A stretch of DNA of 64,000 nt from Saprospira grandis DSM 2844 (GCF_000275825.1 NZ_JH719942.1:1690993-1754992); one strand, 5' to 3'. Positions 25,953-34,824 are shown, numbered from the stretch's first letter. Notes: a model not told the origin generated them from the letters alone. Made by a program: numbers and translations.

Positions 25953-28900
25953 TTATTTGGCGCCTTTTTTTCGGGCCATTTCTTCTTCATCTCTAGCCCT
26001 TCGGCTATTGTCGTCATACATCTTTTTGGCCTTGAGGGCGGGCTCAAAATTGGGGTCTACCGCAATAGCTTGGCCCAACAACTGATAGGCATCTACATGC
26101 TTGCCAGCCGTGGCCAAGGCCTTGGCTCTAAAATAGAGTTCATAGGGTCTGTTTTTGGCTTGCTGTGCCACTTGCACCGCAATTTGGTAACCCTGTGCGG
26201 GCTGTCCCCCATACTGATCAAAATCAACCCAAATGGATAGGGCCTTATTAACATCCTTTTCCTCCTTAAGGGCCAAATTGGCCAGGTGGAAATAGCCAAA
26301 GCTGTACTTATAATTAAGCGTTGTGGCTCGCTCAAAGTAATAGCGAGCGCTATCGGGCTGCTGCGCATTAAGGTAATATACGCCAGCCATACCCAAGCCA
26401 TTTACATAATCATTGGCCAAGTTCCGCATACGGGTCAAGACGTTTTTCATCTCTTCCATCTTCCCTACCTGCGGATAATATTGAGAAAGGACCAACATGG
26501 CACTTTCATTTTTAGGGTCGGCCACCAAAACTTCCTCCAAAAGGGCAATTCCTTCCGCATAACGCTTTTCCTTAAAGGCTTTCTGGGCCAGTTCGCCCTT
26601 TTTGTTTCCATTAGGTGCCTTACTCACGGCCCCCAAAGGTACGCCATCTACCTCCTCTAAATGCACCACCTCTGCAGGGGGCCAAGTTTCCGATTGTAAA
26701 AAGCCATGGCTCACAAAACGAGAATAAGAGAGCAGGTAATCATAGCCCGTTTTTACCCGCTCATGATAACGCACATAGCGCACCTTGACATTGGGGTAGT
26801 CGCTAAAGTAATGCGCCACGGGCTTGGCGCAGTTTGTGGCCACAATGACCTCCTCTCCAGCTTTTATCTTGGGCTCGTTTTCAATCAACCAATCCGAAAG
26901 ATTGCGCATGCAGGTCATCCAGTAGTCAGTTTCATAGTAGCCATAGGCTTCCTCTAAACCACCAAAAAATTCATTGAAATAGACATATTGATAAGGGTGG
27001 CTGCGGAACATCCAAGCGGTGGGCAAAGCCAAAAGTCCCACTACTCCAGATATGGCCACATAACGAACCACCGCAGGCTTAATCATCCGAATGAGGTTGA
27101 ACCAGCCATAGGCTGCCGCCAAAACCAAAATAGGATAGATAAACAAGAAGTGACGCATGCCATCATAAAGAGATGACTCTTTGTATACCGCATAAGCCAC
27201 AGGAAAAACGCCAGTAAAAAGGACCAAATTAAAGTAGTAGGCCCGCTTTTTCCGAAATGCATTTTTTAAGAATAAGAAGGGCACCAAAGGCAAGCCCAAG
27301 AGTACCACAATTGGCGAGGAAATCCCCAACCAGGTCGGAATATAATACCAAGGCAACTGATCTGACCACAGGTGCTTGCCGCCCCAAAGCATCCGAATCC
27401 CCGTAGAAAAGTTGGTCATCTCAGAGAGCGACTCTAGGGGGTGGTTCATGATGTCTTCTTGCGCATAGGGCCAATACCAAGTCCCCATCCAATAGCCTAA
27501 GCCCGATACGCTCAAGAGGATAGCCGCATAGCGAAATAGTTGCCCAATTTTAAATTGAGTGAGGGCCGGACGCAATTGCGGACATAAAACAACTCGACTC
27601 CCCATAAATAAACCCAAATAAGGAATCAATAAGATTCCTCCAGAACGCATACTAAAGGTAATCCCCAAACCCAATGCACTCATCAGTATGGCCCGGCTAG
27701 ATGGACGAGGCAGCTGTTTGGTCAATATGATCATGTAGTAGATCCCCATCATATAGCCCATGGCAAAGGGAATATCTTTGGGGTTGTTCATGCTATGCCC
27801 AAAAAAACGAGGCGAAAGCGCAAGCAAAACTAAGGTCAATAGGGCCATAGACCAACGACCCGATAATACTTTACCCAATCGAGCCGTAAATAAGATGGCC
27901 AAAAAGCCAAATAAGGCATTGAGCAAATGCCGCGTATCATAGGTGTCAAACCAGCCCAGATGTTTGTTGCACCAAGCCGCCAGATAATCAAAAAGCCCCC
28001 CATAATAATGTAGGTTGCTTTGGTTCATACAAGCCCGATCCTTTCCATCCGACTCAAAATAGGCCAACACATTGTCACCATAGGTTTTTTGCAAGACTTC
28101 ATCTCCCGTAATGCCATACTGAAAGCTCAATCCCGCCATAATGAACAAGATCAGCAAGGCCGATACCGCATACAAAAAACGGTAAATTGTGGGCTCTTTG
28201 GCCAAGGCCTTACTGGCCTCGGTCCAAGGATTGAGAAAGAAGTATTTTACTTTATTTTTGGGCCGAGCCAATAGCCCCGCAAAGGCTTTCTGCGCAATGC
28301 GCCCAATACCCGTATCTCGCTGCTCGGCATGCCGCCAACGAATAGGCATTTCCTGAATAGAAATCCCCTCCAATTGGGCCATCAATAAAAGGTCGGTCTG
28401 CTGCCCCGAAACCGTAAGCTGCGCCAATTGCTGCCCCAATGCCTTAGACATAAAATAAAAAGGCGCCTGACTATCTTGTAGATAGAGGGGCGTCCAAAAT
28501 TGGATGTAGCTGTTGTGCAATTGACTCAATAGTAAACCATCTTTGGCCTCCAGCTTTTTAGCGCCCGCATGCTTACGACTCCCCAAATAAATGGTATTCG
28601 CCGCCAAGGCTTCTTCCCGATTATCCATCCAGTCCAAAAGGTTACTCAAGGCAATGCCCTGACTCCCATCAGCAAAAAGAAGGTCTTCGCCCTCAGCCAA
28701 TTTTACCGCCTGAGCAAATATAGCCGATGGCGCTACTTTATCGGCCAAATACCGAACGTCTCCCCCCTCTTCTTCAGCCCATTTGGCCCATTCTGAAGCA
28801 GCCGCCTCATCGCCTAAGCTATTAAATAACAAGAGCTCTGGCGTAGTAGGCCAAGCTTTCTTAAAGGCCTGCCAGTCTTTTTTAAACTGCCCCAAATCAC

Positions 28901-29006
28901 TGCCCGAAAGCATGGGATAAACGACCGTCAATTGGCCCTTATAGTTAATCTTATAAGTTTTAAAGTTTGTGGGGGAAGGGCTCGGTTTTCTGTTCTTCTT
29001 TGCCAT
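25953..29006 (-). CDS. Large membrane glycosyltransferase: GT2-like, GT39-like and TPR fusion
   Basis: 1,017 residues in three parts. Residues 1-265 resemble a family-2 glycosyltransferase domain, with the end pattern ISIQEMPIRWRHAEQRDTGI of dolichol-phosphate-mannose synthases, but the DxD region is weak. Residues 275-710 have about ten transmembrane helices and the first-loop acidic pair ITGDEVLQKTYGDN of PMT/ArnT-like (GT39/GT83) transferases. Residues 800-1000 are tetratricopeptide repeats. It may use a polyprenyl-phosphate sugar in one domain and transfer it in another. Its leader of 190 AT-rich bases precedes repeat R9. Confidence 0.75.
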   Translation of the reverse strand: MAKKNRKPSPSPTNFKTYKINYKGQLTVVYPMLSGSDLGQFKKDWQAFKKAWPTTPELLLFNSLGDEAAASEWAKWAEEEGGDVRYLADKVAPSAIFAQAVKLAEGEDLLFADGSQGIALSNLLDWMDNREEALAANTIYLGSRKHAGAKKLEAKDGLLLSQLHNSYIQFWTPLYLQDSQAPFYFMSKALGQQLAQLTVSGQQTDLLLMAQLEGISIQEMPIRWRHAEQRDTGIGRIAQKAFAGLLARPKNKVKYFFLNPWTEASKALAKEPTIYRFLYAVSALLILFIMAGLSFQYGITGDEVLQKTYGDNVLAYFESDGKDRACMNQSNLHYYGGLFDYLAAWCNKHLGWFDTYDTRHLLNALFGFLAILFTARLGKVLSGRWSMALLTLVLLALSPRFFGHSMNNPKDIPFAMGYMMGIYYMIILTKQLPRPSSRAILMSALGLGITFSMRSGGILLIPYLGLFMGSRVVLCPQLRPALTQFKIGQLFRYAAILLSVSGLGYWMGTWYWPYAQEDIMNHPLESLSEMTNFSTGIRMLWGGKHLWSDQLPWYYIPTWLGISSPIVVLLGLPLVPFLFLKNAFRKKRAYYFNLVLFTGVFPVAYAVYKESSLYDGMRHFLFIYPILVLAAAYGWFNLIRMIKPAVVRYVAISGVVGLLALPTAWMFRSHPYQYVYFNEFFGGLEEAYGYYETDYWMTCMRNLSDWLIENEPKIKAGEEVIVATNCAKPVAHYFSDYPNVKVRYVRYHERVKTGYDYLLSYSRFVSHGFLQSETWPPAEVVHLEEVDGVPLGAVSKAPNGNKKGELAQKAFKEKRYAEGIALLEEVLVADPKNESAMLVLSQYYPQVGKMEEMKNVLTRMRNLANDYVNGLGMAGVYYLNAQQPDSARYYFERATTLNYKYSFGYFHLANLALKEEKDVNKALSIWVDFDQYGGQPAQGYQIAVQVAQQAKNRPYELYFRAKALATAGKHVDAYQLLGQAIAVDPNFEPALKAKKMYDDNSRRARDEEEMARKKGAK

Positions 29007-29199
29007 AGTTGTTGTTATCTGAAATAGCCTATAGCCTCATTTCTGTCTATTTATCCAGAGGCCAGCGGTCTTTCCATAAGTTAAGACTTAGAAAATGTAA
29101 TATTACTGTTTTTCTTTCAATTTTTAGCATTCTCTAAAGTCCTTAAGTCTCTGGTTTTTCTGCTTTATTCTTCCTAAAAGGCTTTATTTCTGTTTTTTA
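29007..29199. other. AT-rich leader of the glycosyltransferase gene
   Basis: No gene seen. Polypyrimidine-rich on the + strand; it must hold the promoter for the minus-strand gene. Confidence 0.3.
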
Positions 29200-29378
29200 T
29201 TTGGGGCTGCCCCGCCCTGCGGGCGGGTCGGGCTGTGTCAGGGCTCGCAGGTCTGCTCGGCCCTGCAGTTTTTTTCGCTTCGCTTCAAAAAACTTGGGTC
29301 TGGCCCTGTGGGCCACCCTTTTCCATCCCTCAGCCGAGGCGCTCCGCGCCTTTGCGGCGGCTTTGCCGCCTGTAGGAC
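29200..29378 (+). repeat. Bracketing repeat R9 (type B, head left)
   Basis: Head GGGGCTGCCC with a GCCCTGCGGGC slot-1 hairpin, GGGTCGGGCTGTG, core CTCGCAGGTCTGCTCGGCC, AT-rich slot 2 (TTTTTTCGCTTCGCTTCAAAAAA), tail TCCATCCCTCAGCC, two G/C hairpins and terminus TGTAGGACC. It abuts the next gene's stop. Confidence 0.92.
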
Positions 29379-30452
29379 CTAGGGGGCCAATTCTACTAGT
29401 TCTCTAAAGAAGGGGGCCAATTCTATGGCTGCTTTTTGGGGCCAATTCGGAAGCTTTTGCTCTTTTTGGGCCCAAGCTTGGCCCAAATCCAATTGCCCCT
29501 GTGCCTGCTGCTGCGCTCGGCCTTGCTGCCCTAGTTTTTGGGCCAGATATTCTTGTTCGGTTTGGCCCGGAGTAGGACAAAGCAACATGGCCCCCGCCTT
29601 TAATTGGGCCAAATCCATCAAACTACTATAGCCTCCCCTCAAAATGAGTAGCCGGGCCGAAAGCAGATAGCTAGAGAGCTCTCGGCCCCCTGCATAAGGC
29701 AAAATATGGGGATAATCTCCGCTCCGTTTCTCCCCCTCCTCCCCTATTTTCCCTCTAATGATTAGGCTTTTTTGGGGCAATTGGGCCAACTTTTGCCGCA
29801 ACTCATTTTCTAAATACTGCCGCTGGGGCTCTGGCCCAGATAAAAGCGCAACGATCTCATAGTCTTGCTGTTGTATATTTACGGTGGGCAATCTAGACAA
29901 AGGACCAATATAACGAATATTGGACCAAGGCAGGCCCTGCCCTAGCTCCCCCGATAAGTTCCCCGCCCCCTCATAATCCGGTAGCCAAATGAGCCGATGC
30001 TTTTGTAGCAAATAGCGGTTAATTGGCTGAAAAAGGGCCTTTTGCCAACTATAGGGAAAGGCAATCCGCAGCTGATGGCCCAAAAATGCGCTAGGCAAAC
30101 TAGCCGAATAACATCCGTAGCGATTATCATTGAGCAGGACCGAGATCTGGTATTTATTTACTAACTTCGGCAAGAGGGCTTGCTCCTTGGCCATAGCGCG
30201 GAGAATCTGCGGCAGTTGTAGGGCCATATTCCAACTCATATTTTGGCTGGGATACCTTATATTATAGGGCGGCAGCTCTATATGTGGCAAATTGGGAAAC
30301 TGCGCTTGCCAAAGGGCCAAGGCCTCTCCTTCTGCGGCTAAATAAGGCTGCAAACCAAGCGCTATGGCCTTCTGAATGAGCGGAATGCTTCGGCTGGCAT
30401 GGCCCAAGCCCCAATTTAAAGCCGTAAATAGAATACGTTTTCGCTTTGGCAT
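29379..30452 (-). CDS. GT28-like glycosyltransferase
   Basis: 357 residues. The N-terminus KRILFTALNWGLGHASRSIP is the glycine-rich acceptor-side loop of MurG/GT28-type enzymes, and LLILRGGYSSLMDLAQLKAG plus PTPGQTEQEYLA is the donor-nucleotide site (conserved Gly-Gly-Ser region and Gln-x-x-Asn-like end). Bacteroidota commonly have this protein as an uncharacterised lipid- or carotenoid-linked glycosyltransferase. It is bracketed by R9 and R10 and follows no other gene in its direction. Confidence 0.75.
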   Translation of the reverse strand: MPKRKRILFTALNWGLGHASRSIPLIQKAIALGLQPYLAAEGEALALWQAQFPNLPHIELPPYNIRYPSQNMSWNMALQLPQILRAMAKEQALLPKLVNKYQISVLLNDNRYGCYSASLPSAFLGHQLRIAFPYSWQKALFQPINRYLLQKHRLIWLPDYEGAGNLSGELGQGLPWSNIRYIGPLSRLPTVNIQQQDYEIVALLSGPEPQRQYLENELRQKLAQLPQKSLIIRGKIGEEGEKRSGDYPHILPYAGGRELSSYLLSARLLILRGGYSSLMDLAQLKAGAMLLCPTPGQTEQEYLAQKLGQQGRAQQQAQGQLDLGQAWAQKEQKLPNWPQKAAIELAPFFRELVELAP

Positions 30453-30472
30453 AGCGTTTATGGTTTAGCTAA

Positions 30473-30653
30473 GGAGGCGGCTTTGCCGCCTTGGCCCGCA
30501 GGGCCAAAATGGCCTAGCGATGTGAAAGGGGGGCCGTCAGGCCAGACCGAGCTTTTTTGAGCAAAGCGAAAAAAAGCGAAGGGCCGAGCGAATAGCGAGC
30601 CCTGAAACGTAGCGCCCCGAGCCCTTGAGGGCGAGGGGAGGCCCCAAAAAAAA
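30473..30653 (-). repeat. Bracketing repeat R10 (type A, head right)
   Basis: GGCGGCTTTGCCGCC tail hairpin, GGCCTAGCGATG, AT-rich slot 2, GGGCCGAGCGAATAGCGAGCC, slot 1 GAGCCCTTGAGGGC, head GAGGCCCC. It is 35 bases from the start of a tiny lipoprotein gene. Confidence 0.92.
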
Positions 30654-30687
30654 GGAATCATTTAGCTTGCTAATAAAACAGAAAAAT

Positions 30688-30813
30688 ATGAAAAAGCACA
30701 AAAAGCTTCTCTTCGTTTTTGCCCTCAGCCTCAGTCTGATGGCCTTATTGTCTAGTTGCCGAGCCAATCGTTGCGGCGGCTGCCCCACTTGGTCCATCTC
30801 TACCAACTCTTAA
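30688..30813 (+). CDS. Tiny lipoprotein 1 (41 residues)
   Basis: MKKHKK start, hydrophobic stretch and lipobox LLSSC at about 20-24, leaving a mature peptide of only 18 residues with CRANRCGGCPTW. It shares the GCPT motif with the next tiny lipoprotein. The in-frame region upstream of this ATG lies in repeat R10 and is not counted. It stands 12 bases before the second tiny gene and then galE, all in one direction. Function unknown; such GCPT micro-lipoproteins may be overlooked in annotation because of size. Confidence 0.7.
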   Translation: MKKHKKLLFVFALSLSLMALLSSCRANRCGGCPTWSISTNS

Positions 30814-30825
30814 AATATACCTCTT

Positions 30826-30939
30826 ATGAAATCAGTGATTGTAGTTTTTGTTCTTAGTCTCTTTTTGCTCAGTTTGGGCAGCAGCTGCGTTTCTAAGCGC
30901 CAAGGTTGTCCCACTTTTAATAAAATCCAACTTCCCTAA
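30826..30939 (+). CDS. Tiny lipoprotein 2 (37 residues)
   Basis: Signal MKSVIVVFVLSLFLL with lipobox LGSSC at about 18-22; the mature peptide CVSKRQGCPTFNKIQLP has the same Cys-spaced GCPT motif as its neighbour. The stop overlaps the galE start as TAATG, so it is translationally coupled to galE. Below normal length cut-offs, but leader, lipobox, coupling and similarity to its neighbour all support it. Confidence 0.7.
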   Translation: MKSVIVVFVLSLFLLSLGSSCVSKRQGCPTFNKIQLP

Positions 30940-31982
30940 TGGCCAAAGTATTGCTTACTGGGGCAACGGGCTACATTGGGAGCCATTGCCTTTTGGAGCT
31001 CGCTCAGGCGGGCTATGAATTTATCAGTTTAGACAGCCATATTCGTTCATCGCCTGAAATTTTGGGCCGTTTGGAGGACATCAGGGGCCAGACGATTCGG
31101 CATTATGCAGTAGATTTGTGTGATGCGGAGGGGCTGGCCCAAGTTTTTTTGGCCGAGCCAGAAATTACTGCGGTCATTCATTTTGCGGCTTTAAAGAGTG
31201 TGCCGGAGTCGGTTGCTCAGCCTTTGCGCTACTATCAAAACAACCTGATGGGCCTTTGTCAGTTGTTGGAGCAGATGCAAAAGCATGGGGTCAAGCAGCT
31301 TATTTTTTCCTCCTCTTGCTCGGTTTATGGCAATGTGGAGCAACTGCCCGTGGATGAGCAAACGCCCATTGGGCGGGCCGAGAGTCCTTATGCTCGTGGC
31401 AAACAGATGTCGGAAGAAATCATTCGGGATTTTTTGCAGGCTTATCCAGAGCAGCAAGCCATTTTGTTGCGTTATTTTAATCCGGCGGGAGCGCATCCCT
31501 CGGGATTATTGGGCGAATTTCCGCAAAAGCAGTCCTATAATTTAGTGCCTATTTTGATGGAAGTGGCCATGGGTTGGCGAGACGAATTTCAGGTTTTTGG
31601 CCAAGATTACGCCACCAGAGATGGCAGCTGCATCCGTGATTATATACATATTATGGATTTGGCCAAGGCCCACCGTTTGGCCCTGAGCTATCTGCAAGAT
31701 GGCCGCAATGAAGAGCGCTTGGAAGTCTTTAATATTGGTATTGGCGAGGGGGTAACGGTCCTAGAGGCCATTCGGGCCACGGAGGCCGCAACACAACAGC
31801 CCCTAAACTATCGTTTGGCTCCTGCTCGGGCGGGCGATGTGGCCGCCATTTATGCCAACTATCAAAAGGCCAAAGATCGTTTGGGCTGGACCCCCAGTTA
31901 TGATATTGGGGACATCATGCAGTCGGCTTGGCGCTGGCAGCAGGTTTTGGCTGCAATTAAGGAAAAAAATGAAGTTAATTAA
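30939..31982 (+). CDS. galE: UDP-glucose 4-epimerase
   Basis: 347 residues. NAD-binding GATGYIGS (8-15), SSSCSVYG with catalytic Ser (about 124-131) and YARGK (151-155), the Tyr-x-x-x-Lys pair. It interconverts UDP-glucose and UDP-galactose for surface polysaccharide. The LRYFNPAGAHPSG and RDYIHIMDLAKAH segments are standard GalE. It is third in a unit with two micro-lipoproteins and overlaps the next short frame by 14 bases. Confidence 0.95.
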   Translation: MAKVLLTGATGYIGSHCLLELAQAGYEFISLDSHIRSSPEILGRLEDIRGQTIRHYAVDLCDAEGLAQVFLAEPEITAVIHFAALKSVPESVAQPLRYYQNNLMGLCQLLEQMQKHGVKQLIFSSSCSVYGNVEQLPVDEQTPIGRAESPYARGKQMSEEIIRDFLQAYPEQQAILLRYFNPAGAHPSGLLGEFPQKQSYNLVPILMEVAMGWRDEFQVFGQDYATRDGSCIRDYIHIMDLAKAHRLALSYLQDGRNEERLEVFNIGIGEGVTVLEAIRATEAATQQPLNYRLAPARAGDVAAIYANYQKAKDRLGWTPSYDIGDIMQSAWRWQQVLAAIKEKNEVN

Positions 31983-32244
31983 ACTACTTTATGCAGTTCT
32001 ACTTTTAGCCAGTGCGCCCCTATCGGCCCAACTATCTGATAGCTTGGGCTTTTTGCGTTTGGAGCAGCAACTTTGGGACAGCCTTTGTAGCTGTTTTTTT
32101 AGGGGCTGCCCACTCGCTTCGCTCGGGTCGGGCCATTGCGCAGCTCGCAAGTCTGCTCGGCCCTGCAGCGCTTTCAGCGCTTTGGTCTGCCGCCTGCGGC
32201 GGCCCTGCTACAGCCCCTCAGCCTGCGGCCCTTTGGGCCTGTAG
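31969..32244 (+). pseudogene. Secreted protein stub fused to repeat R11
   Basis: The ATG overlaps the end of galE. The first 43 residues are a credible signal peptide (VLLLASAPLSAQ) and N-terminus (LSDSLGFLRLEQQLWDSLC); from about residue 45 the frame runs into repeat R11 and is Cys/Arg/Pro-rich repeat translation to residue 91. I read it as a gene cut off by the repeat, or a short peptide whose tail was overwritten. A real 91-residue product cannot be ruled out. Confidence 0.55.
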
Positions 32245-32256
32245 GACGCAAAAAGG
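32092..32256 (+). repeat. Bracketing repeat R11 (type B, head left, divergent)
   Basis: Head GGGGCTGCCC, slot 1 reduced (ACTCGCTTCGCTCGGGT), core CTCGCAAGTCTGCTCGGCC with one change, slot 2 GCGCTTTCAGCGC, tail CCCCTCAGCC and terminus TGTAGGACGC. It interrupts the short frame after galE. Confidence 0.85.
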
Positions 32257-32358
32257 CCCAAAGATTAAGTAATTAGGGAATTTTATCCCTAAAAAAAACG
32301 TATTTTGCTAGTGTTTCAACGCTAAGTTGTTTTTTATTCCCAAAACCCCATACGATCT

Positions 32359-33726
32359 ATGAAAAAACTATCCTTATTACAAAAAATCTTTAGCCTTATT
32401 GGTTTCATTGGCATCTTGATGTTGCTGCCTGGTTTGTTTTATGCTGCAGGCTGGGAGGGCCCCGTCAACTTTCTGGAAAACATTGCTCCTTGGGGCGATC
32501 GCTCTCTCATGACAGTTATTGCCTTTATCCTGATGGGCCTGATGTTCCTTTTTGGGGGTGGGCATAATGTGAGTGCCACCTTTGTGGGCTACCTCATTGG
32601 CTTCTTTTTAATTTCTACGGCTGTAGAAATTAGTTTTATGGGCTGGTTTAGGAATTGGACTACGGGGATTGGCTTTTTGTCGGTGCCGCCATTAAATTAT
32701 ATAGTGGGCATCATTACGGTCAGTAGTGGCATTTTGATGAGTTTCAACCATAGGATTCCCCTCTTTGCAGAGCTAGCCGCCTTGGTTATCTTGCCCATTG
32801 GGTTTTTAGTGACCACAGACCAAATGAATTGGTTGCGTTTAGAGAATCAGGACTTTGAGATTTCTGTGGATGCGGGTATGCATAAATTGGGGAAAATGAT
32901 TGATAAGAAGTACCTCAAATTGCCTTCGGTTAAGCAGTATTTACAAAAAGTAGAGGAAGATGAAAGCTTAGAAGAGGGAGAAAAAGAGGCCAAAATTAAA
33001 GAATTGAAGGAGCGCATTTCTCGAATGGAGGAAGAGCAGCAGACCATAGAAGAGCTCAAGAAGCAAAATGAAGAATATGCTAAGCAGATGGCTCAACAGC
33101 GGAAAAACCTCAAGGATTTCAGTTGGTGTGCCAGCTCTAAAGAGTCGAGCAAAATGGTGAAGCGCATTGCGGAGGCGGTAGTACCGGGGCAGCCTTGTGT
33201 GCGAGACTTTGCCGTTTCTTTGGTCAAAACAGAATCTGGACCTTATTATGATTATAAGCGGGGATTGCCAGGCCGCAACGGAATTAAGCAGATCTGTGCC
33301 TTGCATATGCACCTCAGTTCGCATTGGAGCTATGTCAATGACCCCACGGTCCTAAGAGATGACTTCTACTCCCCTGCCGATCGGACCATTGCGGTAGATT
33401 TGGCTGGCGACTGTGATGATTTTGCGGCCCTAACGGCCTCTTGTATAGAATCTATTGGTGGCGTATCTAGAATTATGGTGGGCCGCTGTAGTGGTGGTGG
33501 CCATGCTTGGGCCGAGGTCCTTATTGGTAGCCAAAGTGATTGGGATCGGGCAGTAAAGGCTATTCGTAGTTATTACAACAAGCCCAATATGACCATCAAT
33601 GGCTTAAAGGATGCCCAAGGGCTGCATTGGCTTTGCTTAGATTGGAAAATGGGCCAATATTCTTGTAATGATTTTGGTACCCAGTGTTGGTACACCTCTA
33701 AAGAGCAAAAAACAAAGAAATATTAG
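32359..33726 (+). CDS. Membrane-anchored transglutaminase-like protein
   Basis: 455 residues: four or five transmembrane helices (about 8-160), a charged coiled coil (about 195-255), then a transglutaminase-like cysteine domain. The catalytic set is Cys in GDCDDFAAL (352), His in GGGHAWAEV (382) and an Asp near 430 (LDWKMG). Such domains act as proteases, peptide ligases or in wall modification; substrate not predictable. An IS was inserted at the last base of its stop codon; the 9-base copy begins with that G. Its terminator now lies beyond the IS. Confidence 0.85.
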   Translation: MKKLSLLQKIFSLIGFIGILMLLPGLFYAAGWEGPVNFLENIAPWGDRSLMTVIAFILMGLMFLFGGGHNVSATFVGYLIGFFLISTAVEISFMGWFRNWTTGIGFLSVPPLNYIVGIITVSSGILMSFNHRIPLFAELAALVILPIGFLVTTDQMNWLRLENQDFEISVDAGMHKLGKMIDKKYLKLPSVKQYLQKVEEDESLEEGEKEAKIKELKERISRMEEEQQTIEELKKQNEEYAKQMAQQRKNLKDFSWCASSKESSKMVKRIAEAVVPGQPCVRDFAVSLVKTESGPYYDYKRGLPGRNGIKQICALHMHLSSHWSYVNDPTVLRDDFYSPADRTIAVDLAGDCDDFAALTASCIESIGGVSRIMVGRCSGGGHAWAEVLIGSQSDWDRAVKAIRSYYNKPNMTINGLKDAQGLHWLCLDWKMGQYSCNDFGTQCWYTSKEQKTKKY

Positions 33727-33734
33727 TTCTTGGC
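33726..33734. repeat. 9-bp target-site duplication, left copy
   Basis: GTTCTTGGC directly abuts the IS terminal repeat; the same nine bases follow the other end. Confidence 0.93.
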
Positions 33735-34824
33735 GGCCTTGTTGCATAAATCATAATTCACTGATTAGCAGCAACTTTTAGCTTGACAGCATTAAGCTCA
33801 TTTAAAATTTGAATACGCATCAGGACTTCTTGTTTCTGCATTTTAAAGCTGATCGAAGAGAGCCGTTCAGAGAAAAAGTGCTTGAGCCGCATCATTGCAG
33901 TTTCGCTTAAATTTCGACGATGATAGCCTAAATCTTGTTTCCAAGCAGCCGCTCCTAACTCCCAAATATATAAAATATCATCATTGCGATAACTATCGAC
34001 TAGCTCTCCATTTTTTCCTTTTTTTAGGCGAGCATTTTTACGTGGGGGAATCAATGGAACCGCCCCAGCCGCACAAATTGCTTCTCGACATTTTGTTTGG
34101 TCATAGGCGCCATCTGCATAAACTTGGTTAATATTAAATGGCTTCAATTTTTTCATCATTTTGAGGAGTTGAGAAGCATCGGTTTTTCGCTCTGTGGTAA
34201 TCTCTACAACCAGGATTTCTCCTGTTTTGTCATTTACGGCTAAATGTACTTTAATCCAGCCAGAACGGTACTTTTCGATGTGTTTTATTCGCCGCCACTC
34301 TCCCTGTCCTTTTATTTTTAGTCCTGTACTATCTATTGCTATAGACAGCTCTTCATCCGTTTTTTTAGGCTTAATATTCAGCTTTAGTTTTTTGACTCTG
34401 CGGCATATTTGGCTGTAAGATATTGGATTGACATCCAAATTATATTCGGAAATAACGCATTTTAGAATGCCTTCTAACTGTCGATATCCAAAAGAAAAAA
34501 GCACTTTTAAACGGAATAAATAGCGAATAAATTCATCGGAAATGGTTTTAGGTCTGCCGCGTTTTGAGCGCTTAGCTATGAGATTTTTGCTTGCCAAAGG
34601 CGGGAACCAAACATTAAAAAGAAACTCTCCTTGGGCGGTATAAAATCTGTTGGTTAGTGCGTAATTCTGTAAGTTTTTTCTAAATTTGTCATGGGACAGC
34701 TCGATATTTTATTGTTCGTCGAAAAAACTTAAATCTACGAGTCTTGTCCCTTTTTTTATGCCTAATTCACAAGGTTTTTTTTAATTAGCTGGTTTTCAAC
34801 TTGTTAGATTTATGCAACAAGGCC
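33735..34824 (-). mobile_element. Complete IS903-like (IS5 family) insertion sequence
   Basis: 1,090 bases bounded by perfect 17-bp terminal inverted repeats (GGCCTTGTTGCATAAAT at the left, its complement at the right) and flanked by an exact 9-bp target duplication GTTCTTGGC. The ends are close to those I remember for IS903, and 9 bp is the duplication size of that group. It carries one transposase on the minus strand. Intact ends and duplication suggest a recent insertion. Confidence 0.95.
33758..34597 (-). CDS. IS5/IS903-type transposase
   Basis: 279 residues from a TTG; DDE motifs visible: AIDSTGLKI (Asp), QVYADGAYD (Asp) and RRNLSETAMMRLKHFF (Glu), with the GEWRRIKHIEKYRSGWIKVHLAV segment of the family. 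The frame stays open for about 34 codons upstream to 34699, coding NYALTNRFYTAQGEFLFNVW, which looks like the usual N-terminus, but no ATG/GTG is in frame there. Start may therefore be CTG or ATC, or the copy may be impaired. More AT-rich than neighbouring genes. Confidence 0.88.
   Translation of the reverse strand: MASKNLIAKRSKRGRPKTISDEFIRYLFRLKVLFSFGYRQLEGILKCVISEYNLDVNPISYSQICRRVKKLKLNIKPKKTDEELSIAIDSTGLKIKGQGEWRRIKHIEKYRSGWIKVHLAVNDKTGEILVVEITTERKTDASQLLKMMKKLKPFNINQVYADGAYDQTKCREAICAAGAVPLIPPRKNARLKKGKNGELVDSYRNDDILYIWELGAAAWKQDLGYHRRNLSETAMMRLKHFFSERLSSISFKMQKQEVLMRIQILNELNAVKLKVAANQ

Noticed and set aside
29200-30653. Composite transposon carrying the GT28-like gene between R9 and R10
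   Set aside because: No transposase between the repeats, no target duplication seen outside their heads, and other pairs enclose core genes; kept only as one hypothesis for the repeat family.
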